The notes: generated by a model from the sequence alone, not told the origin. 64,000 nucleotides of DNA from Gammaproteobacteria bacterium (GCA_003132025.1 PKWJ01000056.1:82737-146736), one strand, 5' to 3'. Positions 34,713 through 43,566 are shown, counted from the stretch's first letter. Made by a program: numbers and translations.

Positions 34713-37445
34713 ATGGCCCTCTCGATTCCTCAAATGGCGCGCATGAGCCAACTGCTGCTTGAGGCGCTGGCGCTGGATGAAGCTGGGCGGCGCGCCTGGC
34801 TGGACAGTCTCCCCCCCGAGCAGCGCGATCTGGCTCCGGCGCTGCGCGACGCGCTGCTGCCGGAAGCCGCGCAGGCAGCGCAGCTGAGAGCGCTGATGAG
34901 CCTGCCGAAGCTCGGTGCCCCCGATGAGGCGAGCGCCCCGGCGCCGAGCGGCCTGCAGCCCGGCACCCGCGTGGGCCCGTATGAGCTCATCCGACGGCTG
35001 GGCGTCGGGGGCATGGCGGAGGTGTGGCTGGCCAGGCGTGCCGATGGCGCCTTGAAGCGCGAGGTGGCACTGAAGCTGCCGATGCGCAATCGCTTGCAAG
35101 CGGGTCTGGAGGCGCGCTTTGTGCGCGAGCGCGACATCCTGGCCACTCTCGAGCATCCCCATATTGCGCGTCTCTATGATGCCGGGGTGGATCCGCAGGG
35201 ACTGCCCTACCTGGCGATGGAGTACGTGCAGGGCGAATCGCTGACGGGCTGGAGCGATGCGCATCGGCTCGGGATACCCGAGCGCCTCGGGCTTTTCCTG
35301 CAGGTGCTCGAGGCCGTGCAGTACGCCCATGAAAAGGGCGTAATCCATCGCGACCTCAAGCCCTCGAACATTCTGGTGACCGAGTCCGGGCAGGTGCGGC
35401 TGCTGGATTTTGGCGTCGCGCGGTTGCTTGAGGCTGAGGAGACGGATCAGCCGGCGCTGACGAGTATCTATGGTCGCGCGCTGACGCCGGATTACGCCAG
35501 TCCCGAGCTGTTGCGCGGCGATCCGATCGATGCGCGCAGTGATCTGTACTCCCTTGGCGTCTTGCTGTTCGAGCTGCTCACCGATACTCGACCCTATAAG
35601 CTCAAGAGCGCGGCCTCGATCGGCGCACTCGATCAGGCCATCGCCACGCTTGAGGTAAAAAAGCCCAGCATGCAGCTTGAGCCGTCGGCAGCCGCTATCC
35701 GCAACAGCACGCTAGAACGGCTGGAGCGGCAACTGCGCGGGGACCTGGACGCCATTGTGCTCAAGGCGCTGGCGAAGGATCCGCCGCAGCGCTACCTCAG
35801 TGCTGCCGCGATGGCGGACGACCTGCGGCGCTACCTGCAGGGTCGGCCGATCCGGGCGCAACCGGCGCGAGTCGTTTATCGTCTGCGCAAGTTCGTGCTG
35901 CGCAACAGAACGCTGGTCGGCGTCAGTACCGTGGCCCTCGCCGCGATCGTGGCCACGGTGGGTTATGCCTTATACCGCGAGAGCCGCGCCGAAGTAACGG
36001 TCAGCGCGAAGACGCTTGCCGTCGTGCCCGCCACGCCGAGCCCCGCCAGCACTGTGGCCGCCTTTGCACCGCCCGCGCACTCGATCGCGGTGCTGCCGTT
36101 CGTGAACATGAGCGGGGACAAGGGCCAGGAGTACTTCTCCGACGGACTGACAGAGGAATTGCTCAACTCCCTGTCCCGTATCACCGAGCTGCAGGTCGCG
36201 GCCCGCACCTCGGCTTTCTCGTTCAAAGGCAAGGACACTGACATCGGCACGATCGCGCGCAAACTGAACGTCGGAGCAGTGCTCGAGGGTAGCGTCCGGC
36301 GGTCGGCGCATACGGTGCGCATCTCCGCGCAGCTCATCAACGCGGTGACGGGATTTCACCTGTGGTCGCAGACTTATGACCGCAATCTGGGAGACATCCT
36401 CGCCCTGCAGACCGAGATTGCGAATGCAGTGGCGAGCGCGCTCAAACTGACCCTCCTCGGTGACGTGGCCGCGAAGATCGAGTTGGGCGGGACGCATGAT
36501 GCGGCCGCGTTCGATGCATATCTGCGTGCCTCGAAGGCCTATCGCACACAACACGACACAAAAGGTGTACAGACGGCAATCGCCGAGTACTCCGAGGCGA
36601 TTCGGCTGGATCCGGGGTATGCACTCGCCTTTGCCGGTCGCTCGAACGAGCTCATTACCTACGCCGAGGAGGACGCGTCGGGAAGGGCCATCCGCGACAG
36701 CTTTAGTAAGGCTCAGGCCGACGCGCGCAAAGCCCTTGCATTGGCTCCTGACCTTGCCGAGGCCCACTTGGCTTTGGCGAGGTTTTTTTACCTGGGGTCT
36801 CTCGACTTCACCGGCGCGATGCAGGAGTACGAGCGCGCCATGGCGCTGGCGCCAGGCAATGCTCGGGTGGTGCGATTGTACGGCGGCTTTCTTGGCAATA
36901 TGGGCCGAACCGATGCCAGCCTCGCCGCCGGGCGTCGAGCGATCGCGCTGGATCCGCTGGCTCCCGATGCTCACGAGGTACTCGGCGCGTCGCTGTTTTT
37001 CGCGCGTCAGTATGAGCAGGCGATTGCGCCTTTGGACGAAGCCATTGCCCTGGATTCCGAGGACGGTACAGCCTACGAATACCGCGGGCTCGCCTACTAC
37101 GCGCTCGGCAACTTTCCGAGCGCACGCACATCGTGCGAAACCAAGCCCGATGACTGGATGAGTCGATTGTGCCTGGCGGTGACCTACGACAAGCTCGCGC
37201 GCCGTGCCGATGCGGAAGCCATGCTCGCCAAACTTAAGGCCTCGATGGGCGACTCCTCGGCGTACCAATACGCGGCGATCTACGCGCAGTGGGGTAACAC
37301 CCCCAAGGCGCTCGAGTGGCTGGAAGTGGCCCTGCGACTGCGCGACCCGGGTTTGGTGCAGTTGAAGACCGATCCGCTCATGGACCCCTTGCGCAAAGAG
37401 CCGCGCTTCCAGACGATCGAGCGTCAACTCAAATTCCCCGACTGA
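34713..37445 (+). CDS. Ser/Thr protein kinase with TolB-like and TPR domains
   Basis: A 910-residue membrane protein in five parts: a short N-terminal helical region (1-85); a kinase domain (about 88-360) with GVGGMAEVW loop, Lys 121 in REVALKLP, HRDLKPSN (212) and LDFG (231-234); one membrane segment near 397-415 (GVSTVALAAIVATVGYALY); a TolB/CadC-like module starting SIAVLPFVNMSGDKGQEYFSD; and TPR repeats to the end. Such proteins act as sensors that signal through phosphorylation. It follows the ECF factor with an 18-bp gap, so the two probably work together. Confidence 0.92.
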   Translation: MALSIPQMARMSQLLLEALALDEAGRRAWLDSLPPEQRDLAPALRDALLPEAAQAAQLRALMSLPKLGAPDEASAPAPSGLQPGTRVGPYELIRRLGVGGMAEVWLARRADGALKREVALKLPMRNRLQAGLEARFVRERDILATLEHPHIARLYDAGVDPQGLPYLAMEYVQGESLTGWSDAHRLGIPERLGLFLQVLEAVQYAHEKGVIHRDLKPSNILVTESGQVRLLDFGVARLLEAEETDQPALTSIYGRALTPDYASPELLRGDPIDARSDLYSLGVLLFELLTDTRPYKLKSAASIGALDQAIATLEVKKPSMQLEPSAAAIRNSTLERLERQLRGDLDAIVLKALAKDPPQRYLSAAAMADDLRRYLQGRPIRAQPARVVYRLRKFVLRNRTLVGVSTVALAAIVATVGYALYRESRAEVTVSAKTLAVVPATPSPASTVAAFAPPAHSIAVLPFVNMSGDKGQEYFSDGLTEELLNSLSRITELQVAARTSAFSFKGKDTDIGTIARKLNVGAVLEGSVRRSAHTVRISAQLINAVTGFHLWSQTYDRNLGDILALQTEIANAVASALKLTLLGDVAAKIELGGTHDAAAFDAYLRASKAYRTQHDTKGVQTAIAEYSEAIRLDPGYALAFAGRSNELITYAEEDASGRAIRDSFSKAQADARKALALAPDLAEAHLALARFFYLGSLDFTGAMQEYERAMALAPGNARVVRLYGGFLGNMGRTDASLAAGRRAIALDPLAPDAHEVLGASLFFARQYEQAIAPLDEAIALDSEDGTAYEYRGLAYYALGNFPSARTSCETKPDDWMSRLCLAVTYDKLARRADAEAMLAKLKASMGDSSAYQYAAIYAQWGNTPKALEWLEVALRLRDPGLVQLKTDPLMDPLRKEPRFQTIERQLKFPD

Positions 37446-37777
37446 GTGCGAGCGTGGCGAGAAGCGGCAGTTTGACGCGACGAATCGAATCCTGGAAAGC
37501 AGACACTCGCACAGGTAGAGTTAGCGCCAAGCTTAAGCGCGCTCGCCGGGGATCGAGCGTGCGAAGTGGCTGTCCATAATTAGCAAATAAAGGGACGAAT
37601 ATTCATGGATCGCAATACTTGTAGCTGTACGCGCTGGCAGTTGCTGCAATAAGTTTGAGCTTGCCGGCTTCGTCGGCTGATCTATCCAAGAGCGGAAAAT
37701 ACTCGGGTCACTACGGTTGGACATTCACCGGTTCCCTCCGCACTTCGCTCCTCTGAGGGCGCTTTATATGCACGATC
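37446..37777. other. Intergenic, no gene seen
   Basis: The 332-bp stretch after the kinase has a GC-rich first part and an AT-richer middle (about 37570-37700). I find no convincing coding frame, RNA gene or repeat. The last 60 bp probably hold the promoter of the GFA gene. Confidence 0.5.
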
Positions 37778-38290
37778 ATGAGTAGCGTATTTCCGCTCGA
37801 CGGGGGCTGCGACTGCGGCCTGGTCCGCTACCGTATGCAAACGCGACCTCTGTTTGTGCACTGTTGCCATTGTCGATGGTGTCAGCGGGAGAGTGGCGCA
37901 TCATTTGCACTGAATGCAATGATTGAGTCGGATCGCATAGTGAATCTGGGTGCACAACCGGAAATCGTCGACACCCCTACTCACAGCGGAAAAGGCCAGA
38001 AGATCGCCCGCTGCCCGAAGTGTCGGATCGCCGTATGGAGTAATTACTCGGGTGCTGGTCCCGTCATTCGGTTTGTTCGTGTTGGCACCCTTGACGTGCC
38101 GGATCACCTGCCGCCCGACATACACATCTTTACGGCATCGAAGCAGCCCTGGTTCCAACTTCCGGCCGACGTTCCGTCAGTCTCGGAATACTACGACCGC
38201 GAGTCGCTATGGCCGGCGGAAAGTCTCGCCCGCCGTCAGGCACTACTGCCGCTTATCGAGGCCTACCAAAAGGCACGCGCCGCCGGTTAG
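37778..38290 (+). CDS. GFA family (glutathione-dependent formaldehyde-activating-like) protein
   Basis: The 170-residue protein has the Mss4/GFA zinc pattern: GGCDCGLVRYR, HCCHCRWCQRESGASF and, in the second half, RCPKCRIAVWS. The seven or more Cys side chains bind Zn. The length and layout match GFA proteins, most of which are not the original enzyme and have unknown substrates. The ATG at 37778 has no strong ribosome site. It stands between the kinase and a CPBP protease gene. Confidence 0.88.
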   Translation: MSSVFPLDGGCDCGLVRYRMQTRPLFVHCCHCRWCQRESGASFALNAMIESDRIVNLGAQPEIVDTPTHSGKGQKIARCPKCRIAVWSNYSGAGPVIRFVRVGTLDVPDHLPPDIHIFTASKQPWFQLPADVPSVSEYYDRESLWPAESLARRQALLPLIEAYQKARAAG

Positions 38291-38325
38291 AGTCGGCGTA
38301 GTCGTGATCTCGTCGTGAGGCATCT

Positions 38326-38499
38326 GTGATTAACCGAAACATGATTGCCGCAAGCTGGTTTTGCACGCTCGCTACGATCAAGGCGCAGATCGCGCAGCTC
38401 GTGCAGCTCAACGAGGGGCAGCGATACACCTACGATCGCGCAGCGCTCATAAAGATGCTCGATGCTGCGCTGAAATCGGCGCGACCGCGCGTGAGCTGA
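38326..38499 (+). CDS. Small hypothetical protein (52-57 aa)
   Basis: A frame from GTG 38326 (or ATG 38341) to TGA 38497 gives NRNMIAASWFCTLATIKAQ, then LVQLNEGQRYTYDRAALIKML. It has protein-like composition and a GTGAGG site just upstream. It does not resemble any family I know, and being 57 residues it would escape many callers. A 26-bp gap separates it from the CPBP protease gene. Confidence 0.4.
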   Translation: MINRNMIAASWFCTLATIKAQIAQLVQLNEGQRYTYDRAALIKMLDAALKSARPRVS

Positions 38500-38525
38500 T
38501 CCGAGTGCGCCTTTGAGGAAACGGC

Positions 38526-39290
38526 ATGTCTGACAGCGCAGATGCGAGCAAACAGGAGGCCGTACCGCCCCCGCACGCCGCGTCGGACGGGGCGCCCATC
38601 GCTACCGTCGCTCACTTCGTCGGCTTCCTCCTCATCGGGGCCGGCATCGCCGCACTGGGGTTCATGGCGCAGCACACTTCACACGCGCACGGCGCCGCGC
38701 CCGACCAGCTCGCCTCGCACGGTCAGGCTCTGCAGGTCTACTGTGTCGCCATCGTCATGGACTGGGCCCTGCTCTACTACTGCTGGGCCGGCGTGCGTCG
38801 GCGCGGCGGCACCATCGGTACGCTCTCCGGCGAGCGTTGGCGCTCCGCCGCAGACCTCCTGACGGACCTCGCGATCGCGGTGCCCTTCTGGCTCCTGTGG
38901 GAAGGCACAGCCCTCGGCGTGCATCGCCTACTCGGTCCGAATACCGCCAAAGCCGTCGACTCCCTGCTGCCCCACACCCTCGTCGAAGTCCTGGTCTGGA
39001 CCGCGACCTGCATCACTGCCGGCTTCTGCGAAGAGCTTGCCTTCCGCGGCTACGTTCAGCGCCAGCTCCGCGCCTTCACTGGCAGCACCGCGCTCGCCGT
39101 TGCCGGGCAGGGCATTGTCTTCGGCCTCTGCCACCTCTATCAGGGATGGCAGAACGTTGTCGTCATCGTTGTCCTAGGGGTGCTTTACGGCGTTCTCGCC
39201 GCGTGGCGCAGGAACCTCCGCGTCAACGTAATTACTCACGCCTGGTCCGATTTCTGGGGAGGGTGGCTGAAGTTCCTGGTCTGGAATTAG
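38526..39290 (+). CDS. CPBP-family intramembrane glutamic protease
   Basis: The 254-residue membrane protein has the Abi/CPBP motifs: GFCEELAFRGY with Glu 169-170 and Arg 174; FGLCHLY with His 203; and the late NVITHAWSDFWGGW. Several hydrophobic segments surround them. Such enzymes cleave prenylated or other membrane substrates; in bacteria some are linked to bacteriocin immunity. The neighbours give no hint of a substrate. ATG 38526 follows GAGGAAACGGC, a good ribosome site. Confidence 0.88.
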   Translation: MSDSADASKQEAVPPPHAASDGAPIATVAHFVGFLLIGAGIAALGFMAQHTSHAHGAAPDQLASHGQALQVYCVAIVMDWALLYYCWAGVRRRGGTIGTLSGERWRSAADLLTDLAIAVPFWLLWEGTALGVHRLLGPNTAKAVDSLLPHTLVEVLVWTATCITAGFCEELAFRGYVQRQLRAFTGSTALAVAGQGIVFGLCHLYQGWQNVVVIVVLGVLYGVLAAWRRNLRVNVITHAWSDFWGGWLKFLVWN

Positions 39291-39328
39291 CCGGGCCGGT
39301 CCACGGCTCGCTGCCAGGAGACAAGACA

Positions 39329-39754
39329 GTGCATCGCCTTGTGCTAATGGCTTGCACGGTGCTGGCCGCACAACCCGTGGGCGCGCTGACCCCAATGCTG
39401 CCGCACGACTTCATCAATGGGTGCTTTCAGCTGAAGCCGGGCTCCATTGAGCTTACCGCGGAGGGCGCCCGCGGCCTGCGCGCACTCATTCAGCTGATCT
39501 CGCTCCACCCTTCAAGGATCATGGGGGCGAACGTCACTGTGGTGCGGCTTTGGCCCGAACCGAGGGACGCATATACACCGCGAAACTACTGCGGCTACTT
39601 CAACTCGACGATTACGGCGCTTCCTTTATCTTTGACGAGAAGTTCGGTGTGTGTACGGTCACCACGGTTGAAGCGTACCTCTCCCGCCTGGTACCGACTT
39701 GTGACGCTATCACCATCCAGAGTCGTGGATTTCAGGGTGGTGTCGTCTTCATAG
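39329..39754 (+). CDS. Secreted hypothetical protein with doubtful 3' end
   Basis: GTG 39329 follows CAGGAGACAAGACA, a strong ribosome site, and opens with a signal peptide (HRLVLMACTVLAAQPVGALTP). The next 60 residues look protein-like (DFINGCFQLKPGSIELTAEG, then HPSRIMGANVTVV). From about 39560 the frame reads as the reverse strand of the cupin-like gene at 39595-40176, with a strong overlap. I suspect it is truncated or frameshifted near 39560. The family is unknown. Confidence 0.4.
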   Translation: MHRLVLMACTVLAAQPVGALTPMLPHDFINGCFQLKPGSIELTAEGARGLRALIQLISLHPSRIMGANVTVVRLWPEPRDAYTPRNYCGYFNSTITALPLSLTRSSVCVRSPRLKRTSPAWYRLVTLSPSRVVDFRVVSSS

Positions 39755-40176
39755 ACTACGACTACATCCTTGTCATGAAAGTGCATTGGCGTCGGCTGAC
39801 CGAGCTTCCAACGGTAACTCCAAACGATAACTCGCTCGTTCTCCAGTAGCTTTTTGGCGCGCGCTCGGGGAAACGCGTTGGGATAACCGGAGTTATTCGG
39901 ATATGTCTTCGACGGGCTATCCTTCAGCTCAATTACTATTGCCCGTGACCCAGCCTTACCGGGAATATCGCCCGTGTGGTGAAACTCGGCACTTCCCTTG
40001 CTCGCCAACGGGATTACAACGAAGTCGTGCTCGGAGCGTGGCAGCGTGCCTGCGGCATCGAAAACGGTGACGCGTTCGTTGTCGATCTTCGGCTGTATAT
40101 CTTGTGCGACGCCCAAATTCGAGGCGGCGCTCAGCGATAAAGCAAGCAAAACCATGGTGAGGTTGTTCAGGGTCAT
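39595..40176 (-). CDS. Exported two-part cupin-like protein
   Basis: From ATG 40176 the product is 193 residues: a signal peptide (NNLTMVLLALSLSAASNLGVAQ), then two similar halves, VTVFDAAGTLPRSEHDFVVIPL and VIVWSYRWKLGQPTPMHFHDKDVVVV. The second carries the cupin metal motif MHFHDKD. The open frame starts at 40233, where the ATG overlaps the stop of the upstream gene (TAATG), so translation is probably coupled. The function is unknown. It is the last gene of the minus-strand set. Confidence 0.7.
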   Translation of the reverse strand: MTLNNLTMVLLALSLSAASNLGVAQDIQPKIDNERVTVFDAAGTLPRSEHDFVVIPLASKGSAEFHHTGDIPGKAGSRAIVIELKDSPSKTYPNNSGYPNAFPRARAKKLLENERVIVWSYRWKLGQPTPMHFHDKDVVVVYEDDTTLKSTTLDGDSVTSRYQAGEVRFNRGDRTHTELLVKDKGSAVIVELK

Positions 40177-40232
40177 ACCCAGGCACCGTTCCTTCTGTGG
40201 CGGCAGTGGGGCGTCCATCAGCTGTCCGACCA

Positions 40233-40568
40233 TTAAGTTAGCGCGTACACACTGCCGTCACTGCCGCCGAAATAGACCTCACCGTCGGCCACCACTGGCG
40301 AAGAGCGAATCGGACCGAGTGAGGTCATCCTGGATTGGCCGATGATGAGGTCATCATAGAACGAGTCGCTGAAGGCCGCCTCATAGTTTGGCGTGCCGTC
40401 GCCGGTATGGAACTGCCATTTGACCCCGTGAAGGACCGGCGCACCGGACACGTCATAGACACCGGTGTGCCGGGGGTTTCCGCGGAACATCGCGAGGTCG
40501 TGCGCCAACGCGGGCGTCACCACGGCCTCTAACGATGCCGCAAGCAGCCAGCGGGGAGTGGGTCTCAC
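40233..40568 (-). pseudogene. Truncated PQQ-like beta-propeller protein
   Basis: The 111-residue product has a signal peptide (LLAASLEAVVTPALAHD) and one to two PQQ/BamB-type blades: AMFRGNPRHTGVYDVSGAP, HGVKWQFHTG, and near the end GPIRSSPVVADGEVYFGG, SDGSVYALT. Intact relatives run to 350 residues or more, so this is an N-terminal stump that stops after blade one. It is joined by overlapping ATGA and TAATG junctions to its neighbours. The small product might still be made. Confidence 0.55.
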
Positions 40569-41866
40569 TGTGTTCCAAGAGCATCCTGCGCCTGCTTCAT
40601 TGCATGCTCGAGGAAGCCCGTCTCGATGTAGTTATCGGTGTGATCGTGGAGGTACGTCAAAGCCTCGAGACGCGCGCTCAGTGCGGCACGATTTGCCGGA
40701 TCTCCCGCAAGCACGACGTCCGTCAGGTGCAGTGCCTCAACGGGCTTACCGGCCTTCACCTTATCCGAGGCGAGCTGCGCCAGCGGCTCGGGGCCACCGG
40801 CGAGTTTCACGAGGTCCGGGTAGATCGACGATGGCGGTGCTTCGTACATGTTCGACGGATTCATGTCGAACCACCCGGCGTATCCGTCGTAGATGCCGCG
40901 AACCGACCAGCTGACCTTTCCGAAGCTCTCGCTCAGGTCCGAACCAGGCGGCAGTTTTACCTCACGCATCAGAGTAAACACGTCCTTGCCAGCATTCATG
41001 CCCTTAACGGTCTCGTCATGCACATACTGGATCGCGTCTCGGAATCGCGTGAGGCGGCGGGTAATTTCTGCGTTTCCGAAAATCGGATCCCCATGACCCG
41101 AGAGCACCACTTCGGGCTTGAGCGCGAGCACTTTGTCGATCGACCCGATCCAATCGAGGGCCCACCGCGGCTTGGTGCCTCTGATCGCATAGAGATTTGG
41201 AAACGACATCGGTTCGGGCTCGCCAAAACCGTTGTAGTTGTCCCCGATGAAGGCGATCTTATATTCGGGGATCCACACCGTCAGATGATCGGGCGTCTCC
41301 CCGGGCGTGCTTTGCAATTCGAAGCGCACACCTCCGAGCGTGAACGTGTACTTTTCGTCGAAAAGTATCGTCGGGTCGATCGTCGCACCAAAATTTCCAG
41401 CCCATGCGTGCGCGGGTGCCGAAGCGCGATTGAACGCGGCAGCGTTGCGCGGTGCAAAGAAGCCCTCGAGACGCTTCACGTAGTTGACCAGTTCCACGTA
41501 ATTTCTCTGGGCGACGATCCTCGTTCCATCTTGCTTCCAAAGACCAATCCCGCCAATGTGATCCGCGTGACCGTGTGTCAGGATAATGTACTTCACCCGT
41601 CCCGAGCTCACCGCGCCGAGGAGTTTCCTGGCGATAGGCGCCTGCGCGACGGTCCCCGTATCTATGACTACGTTTCCGGCTGGCGTCGTCACCAGATACA
41701 CATTGGCCCCCAGGGGAGCCATGTAGACGGACCCATTGATTTTGACGACACTGGGTGCGTCCTCTTCACCCCAGGCGGATCCTGCCGCGCAGACGCATAG
41801 GGCAAGCGTTCCGACAATGCCACGCACGGATCGGCCGCACCGAGCGATCGATCTTTCCTTGGACAT
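40565..41866 (-). CDS. Metallo-beta-lactamase-fold hydrolase with alkyl-sulfatase dimerisation domain
   Basis: A 433-residue exported MBL hydrolase (start ATG 41866 after AGGGGTGGAT). A signal peptide (IVGTLALCVCAAGSAWG) precedes the metal motif LTHGHADHIGG, a second His in STPGETPDHL and the Asp/His motifs IAFIGDNYN and VLSGHGDP. The C-terminal third (GIYDGYAGWFDMNPSNM, then ALHLTDVVLAGDP) matches the dimerisation domain of SdsA1-type alkyl sulfatases. The SCP2-like C-terminal domain of those enzymes is missing. It could cleave sulfate esters or other substrates. Confidence 0.85.
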   Translation of the reverse strand: MSKERSIARCGRSVRGIVGTLALCVCAAGSAWGEEDAPSVVKINGSVYMAPLGANVYLVTTPAGNVVIDTGTVAQAPIARKLLGAVSSGRVKYIILTHGHADHIGGIGLWKQDGTRIVAQRNYVELVNYVKRLEGFFAPRNAAAFNRASAPAHAWAGNFGATIDPTILFDEKYTFTLGGVRFELQSTPGETPDHLTVWIPEYKIAFIGDNYNGFGEPEPMSFPNLYAIRGTKPRWALDWIGSIDKVLALKPEVVLSGHGDPIFGNAEITRRLTRFRDAIQYVHDETVKGMNAGKDVFTLMREVKLPPGSDLSESFGKVSWSVRGIYDGYAGWFDMNPSNMYEAPPSSIYPDLVKLAGGPEPLAQLASDKVKAGKPVEALHLTDVVLAGDPANRAALSARLEALTYLHDHTDNYIETGFLEHAMKQAQDALGTQ

Positions 41867-41874
41867 ATCCACCC

Positions 41875-42606
41875 CTAGTGAACTGCCAGGTTGGAAAAAT
41901 AGGCCACGGTGTCCGACCCGACCCAGAGCGCGACGTTTCCGTGCGTCGGGCCCAGCTTCAGATCGCTGACGATCAGGCACGGCTCGCGGGCGCCGTTGAC
42001 ATAGAGGCGAGCTGTCGTACCGGCGACCTGGACTTTCATTCGCGTCCAGGCGCCCGCGGCAAGGTCAACATAGGATTCGTACTTTCCCGGATTTTCGTCC
42101 CGCAGCCGGTTCCAGGGAAAGTCGGGCTGGGAGGCGTACTGGGCCGAATGATTGCGCCGCAACTGATCTTCGGCGCGTCCGTTCGTCATGCGCAGGTAGA
42201 ACGCTTCGTAGCGCTGTCCGCCATCCTGCACACGGAACGCGATGCCGATGAATCCACGCGAGGCGGGTCTCGCACCCTGGCGCGGCGACCCCGCCACGTC
42301 CAGTTCAATCGTGCCGTCGCGAAATTCCGACGAACGGACAATCGCGAGCACCTCGGCACCGCTCGTTCCTGCGGACGGCCCCTCTTCATTGACGATCCGC
42401 ACCGCGCGGCGCCCTCGGTAATCGGAGACATGCGTGCGGATCGTTACCGGATCGGTGCCGGCCTCACTGATGCCTCGAAGCTCCAGTGGGTCCAGCGAAT
42501 CCAGACGCCACGTTGCCACGCCGGATCCGCCCTCCTGGTCCGCCGCAAGAGCTGTGCCTCCTGTCGCGTACAACAGCACTGCCGCCACCCTTGCGATCGT
42601 TACCAA
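41875..42606 (-). CDS. Secreted LamG/concanavalin-like domain protein
   Basis: The 243-residue protein has a signal peptide (VARVAAVLLYATGGTALAAD type) and a jelly-roll-like body: FRDGTIELDVAGSPRQGARP, GFIGIAFRVQDGG, YEAFYLRM, DLAAGAWTRMKVQVAG and ARLYVNGAREPCL. This strand pattern resembles 3-keto-disaccharide hydrolase (DUF1080) and LamG modules, which bind or cleave sugars. It is the first gene of the minus-strand set that continues with the MBL hydrolase 9 bp later, so the proteins may share a substrate. Confidence 0.7.
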   Translation of the reverse strand: MVTIARVAAVLLYATGGTALAADQEGGSGVATWRLDSLDPLELRGISEAGTDPVTIRTHVSDYRGRRAVRIVNEEGPSAGTSGAEVLAIVRSSEFRDGTIELDVAGSPRQGARPASRGFIGIAFRVQDGGQRYEAFYLRMTNGRAEDQLRRNHSAQYASQPDFPWNRLRDENPGKYESYVDLAAGAWTRMKVQVAGTTARLYVNGAREPCLIVSDLKLGPTHGNVALWVGSDTVAYFSNLAVH

Positions 42607-42718
42607 GTGCCGCCCTCCTTTTTATTTCAGGCTATGCCCAAACCAGGAGCAGGCACAGACCGCTCACTGCACGATGTCGGCCGTTGGCTGCAGAAATGCC
42701 TCGTGCCTTGACTTTAAT

Positions 42719-42734
42719 GTAAGTGAAGACTTAC
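42719..42734. promoter_or_regulatory. ArsR-type palindromic operator, GTAAGT-N4-ACTTAC
   Basis: A perfect 6-bp inverted repeat with a 4-bp spacer lies 9 bp upstream of the ArsR start at 42743. A TTGACT box at 42708 could be the -35 element, so a bound dimer would block the promoter. This is typical of small SmtB/ArsR autoregulators. Confidence 0.6.
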
Positions 42735-42742
42735 AGTAAGTC

Positions 42743-43069
42743 ATGACTAACGCTGCGGTATTGGCCGCACTTGCTGACCCGACTCGCCGCACCGTGTTCG
42801 AGCGATTGCGCCGCGGGCCGGCATCGGTCGGGGAGGTCGCGGCAGATCTGCCGGTCAGTCGTCCGGCAGTCTCGCAGCATCTCAAGGTGCTGAAGCTGGC
42901 GGGACTGGTCATCGATCGGCCGAATGGAGCGCGCCGTGTCTATTACATCGATCCGGACGGCCTCGGCGAGCTCCGACGCTGGCTCGATCAGTTCTGGGAT
43001 GACGCGCTTGAAGCTTTCAAGAATGAAGTGGAAATGCCTAAGAAAGTCCGAGGGAGGCGGAAGTCGTGA
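42743..43069 (+). CDS. ArsR/SmtB-family repressor
   Basis: The 108-residue product is a winged-helix repressor: LAALADPTRRTVFERLRRGPAS, the recognition helix VSRPAVSQHLKVLKLAGLV and the wing RRVYYIDPDGLGELRRW. It has none of the Cys residues of metal-responding ArsR proteins, so it probably belongs to the group paired with SRPBCC genes, in which the metal response is lost. It overlaps the next gene by 4 bp (GTGA). A GTAAGT palindrome lies just upstream. Confidence 0.9.
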   Translation: MTNAAVLAALADPTRRTVFERLRRGPASVGEVAADLPVSRPAVSQHLKVLKLAGLVIDRPNGARRVYYIDPDGLGELRRWLDQFWDDALEAFKNEVEMPKKVRGRRKS

Positions 43070-43554
43070 ATCGAACGATCCGCATTGCCCCGGTGCGCAA
43101 GAGCGTAGTCGTGCAGGCGACTCCTGCACAAGCCTTCGAAGTGTTCACTTCCCGAATTGATCGCTGGTGGCCGAAGTCCCACGGAATCGGCACCGCGCCG
43201 GTCCGGGAATCGATCATCGAGCCATTTGTTGGCGGACGATGGTACGCAAAGTGCGAGGACGGCACGGAGGCGGTCGTAGGGCACGTGCTGATCTGGCAAC
43301 CCGGCGAGCGCGTTGTCGTGAGTTGGGAGATCAATGCAGAGTGGAAACCAGATCCACGCCCCTCGTTTACCTCGGAAGTCGATGTGCGATTCACGGCCGA
43401 CACCCCGGGCCGCACGCGAGTCGAGCTAGAGCACCGAAATTTCGAACGCATGGGTCCGGCCGCGGGAGAAAAGATGAGCGGCGAAGTCAACAACGGCTGG
43501 CCGATGTTGCTGGAGCTTTTTGTGAGTGAAGCATCGAAAGGAACCCCAGCATGA
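43066..43554 (+). CDS. SRPBCC (AHSA1-like) domain protein
   Basis: The 162-residue product has the START/Bet v1-like fold of the AHSA1 family: VRKSVVVQATPAQAFEVFTSRIDRWWP, then ESIIEPFVGGRWYAKCEDG and the C-terminal NNGWPMLLELFVSE. Such proteins bind hydrophobic ligands. The ArsR-SRPBCC pair is a common two-gene unit. Its start overlaps the ArsR stop, and its stop overlaps an ATG that begins an abandoned frame before the glutathione transferase remnant. Confidence 0.88.
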   Translation: MNRTIRIAPVRKSVVVQATPAQAFEVFTSRIDRWWPKSHGIGTAPVRESIIEPFVGGRWYAKCEDGTEAVVGHVLIWQPGERVVVSWEINAEWKPDPRPSFTSEVDVRFTADTPGRTRVELEHRNFERMGPAAGEKMSGEVNNGWPMLLELFVSEASKGTPA

Positions 43555-43566
43555 ACGAATTCCCGC

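Noticed and set aside
35970-37427. A 485-codon minus-strand frame under the kinase gene
   Set aside because: It is the shadow of the TolB and TPR parts of the kinase; no family pattern.
40535-41800. A 421-codon plus-strand frame
   Set aside because: It is antisense to the MBL hydrolase, which has signal peptide and metal motifs.
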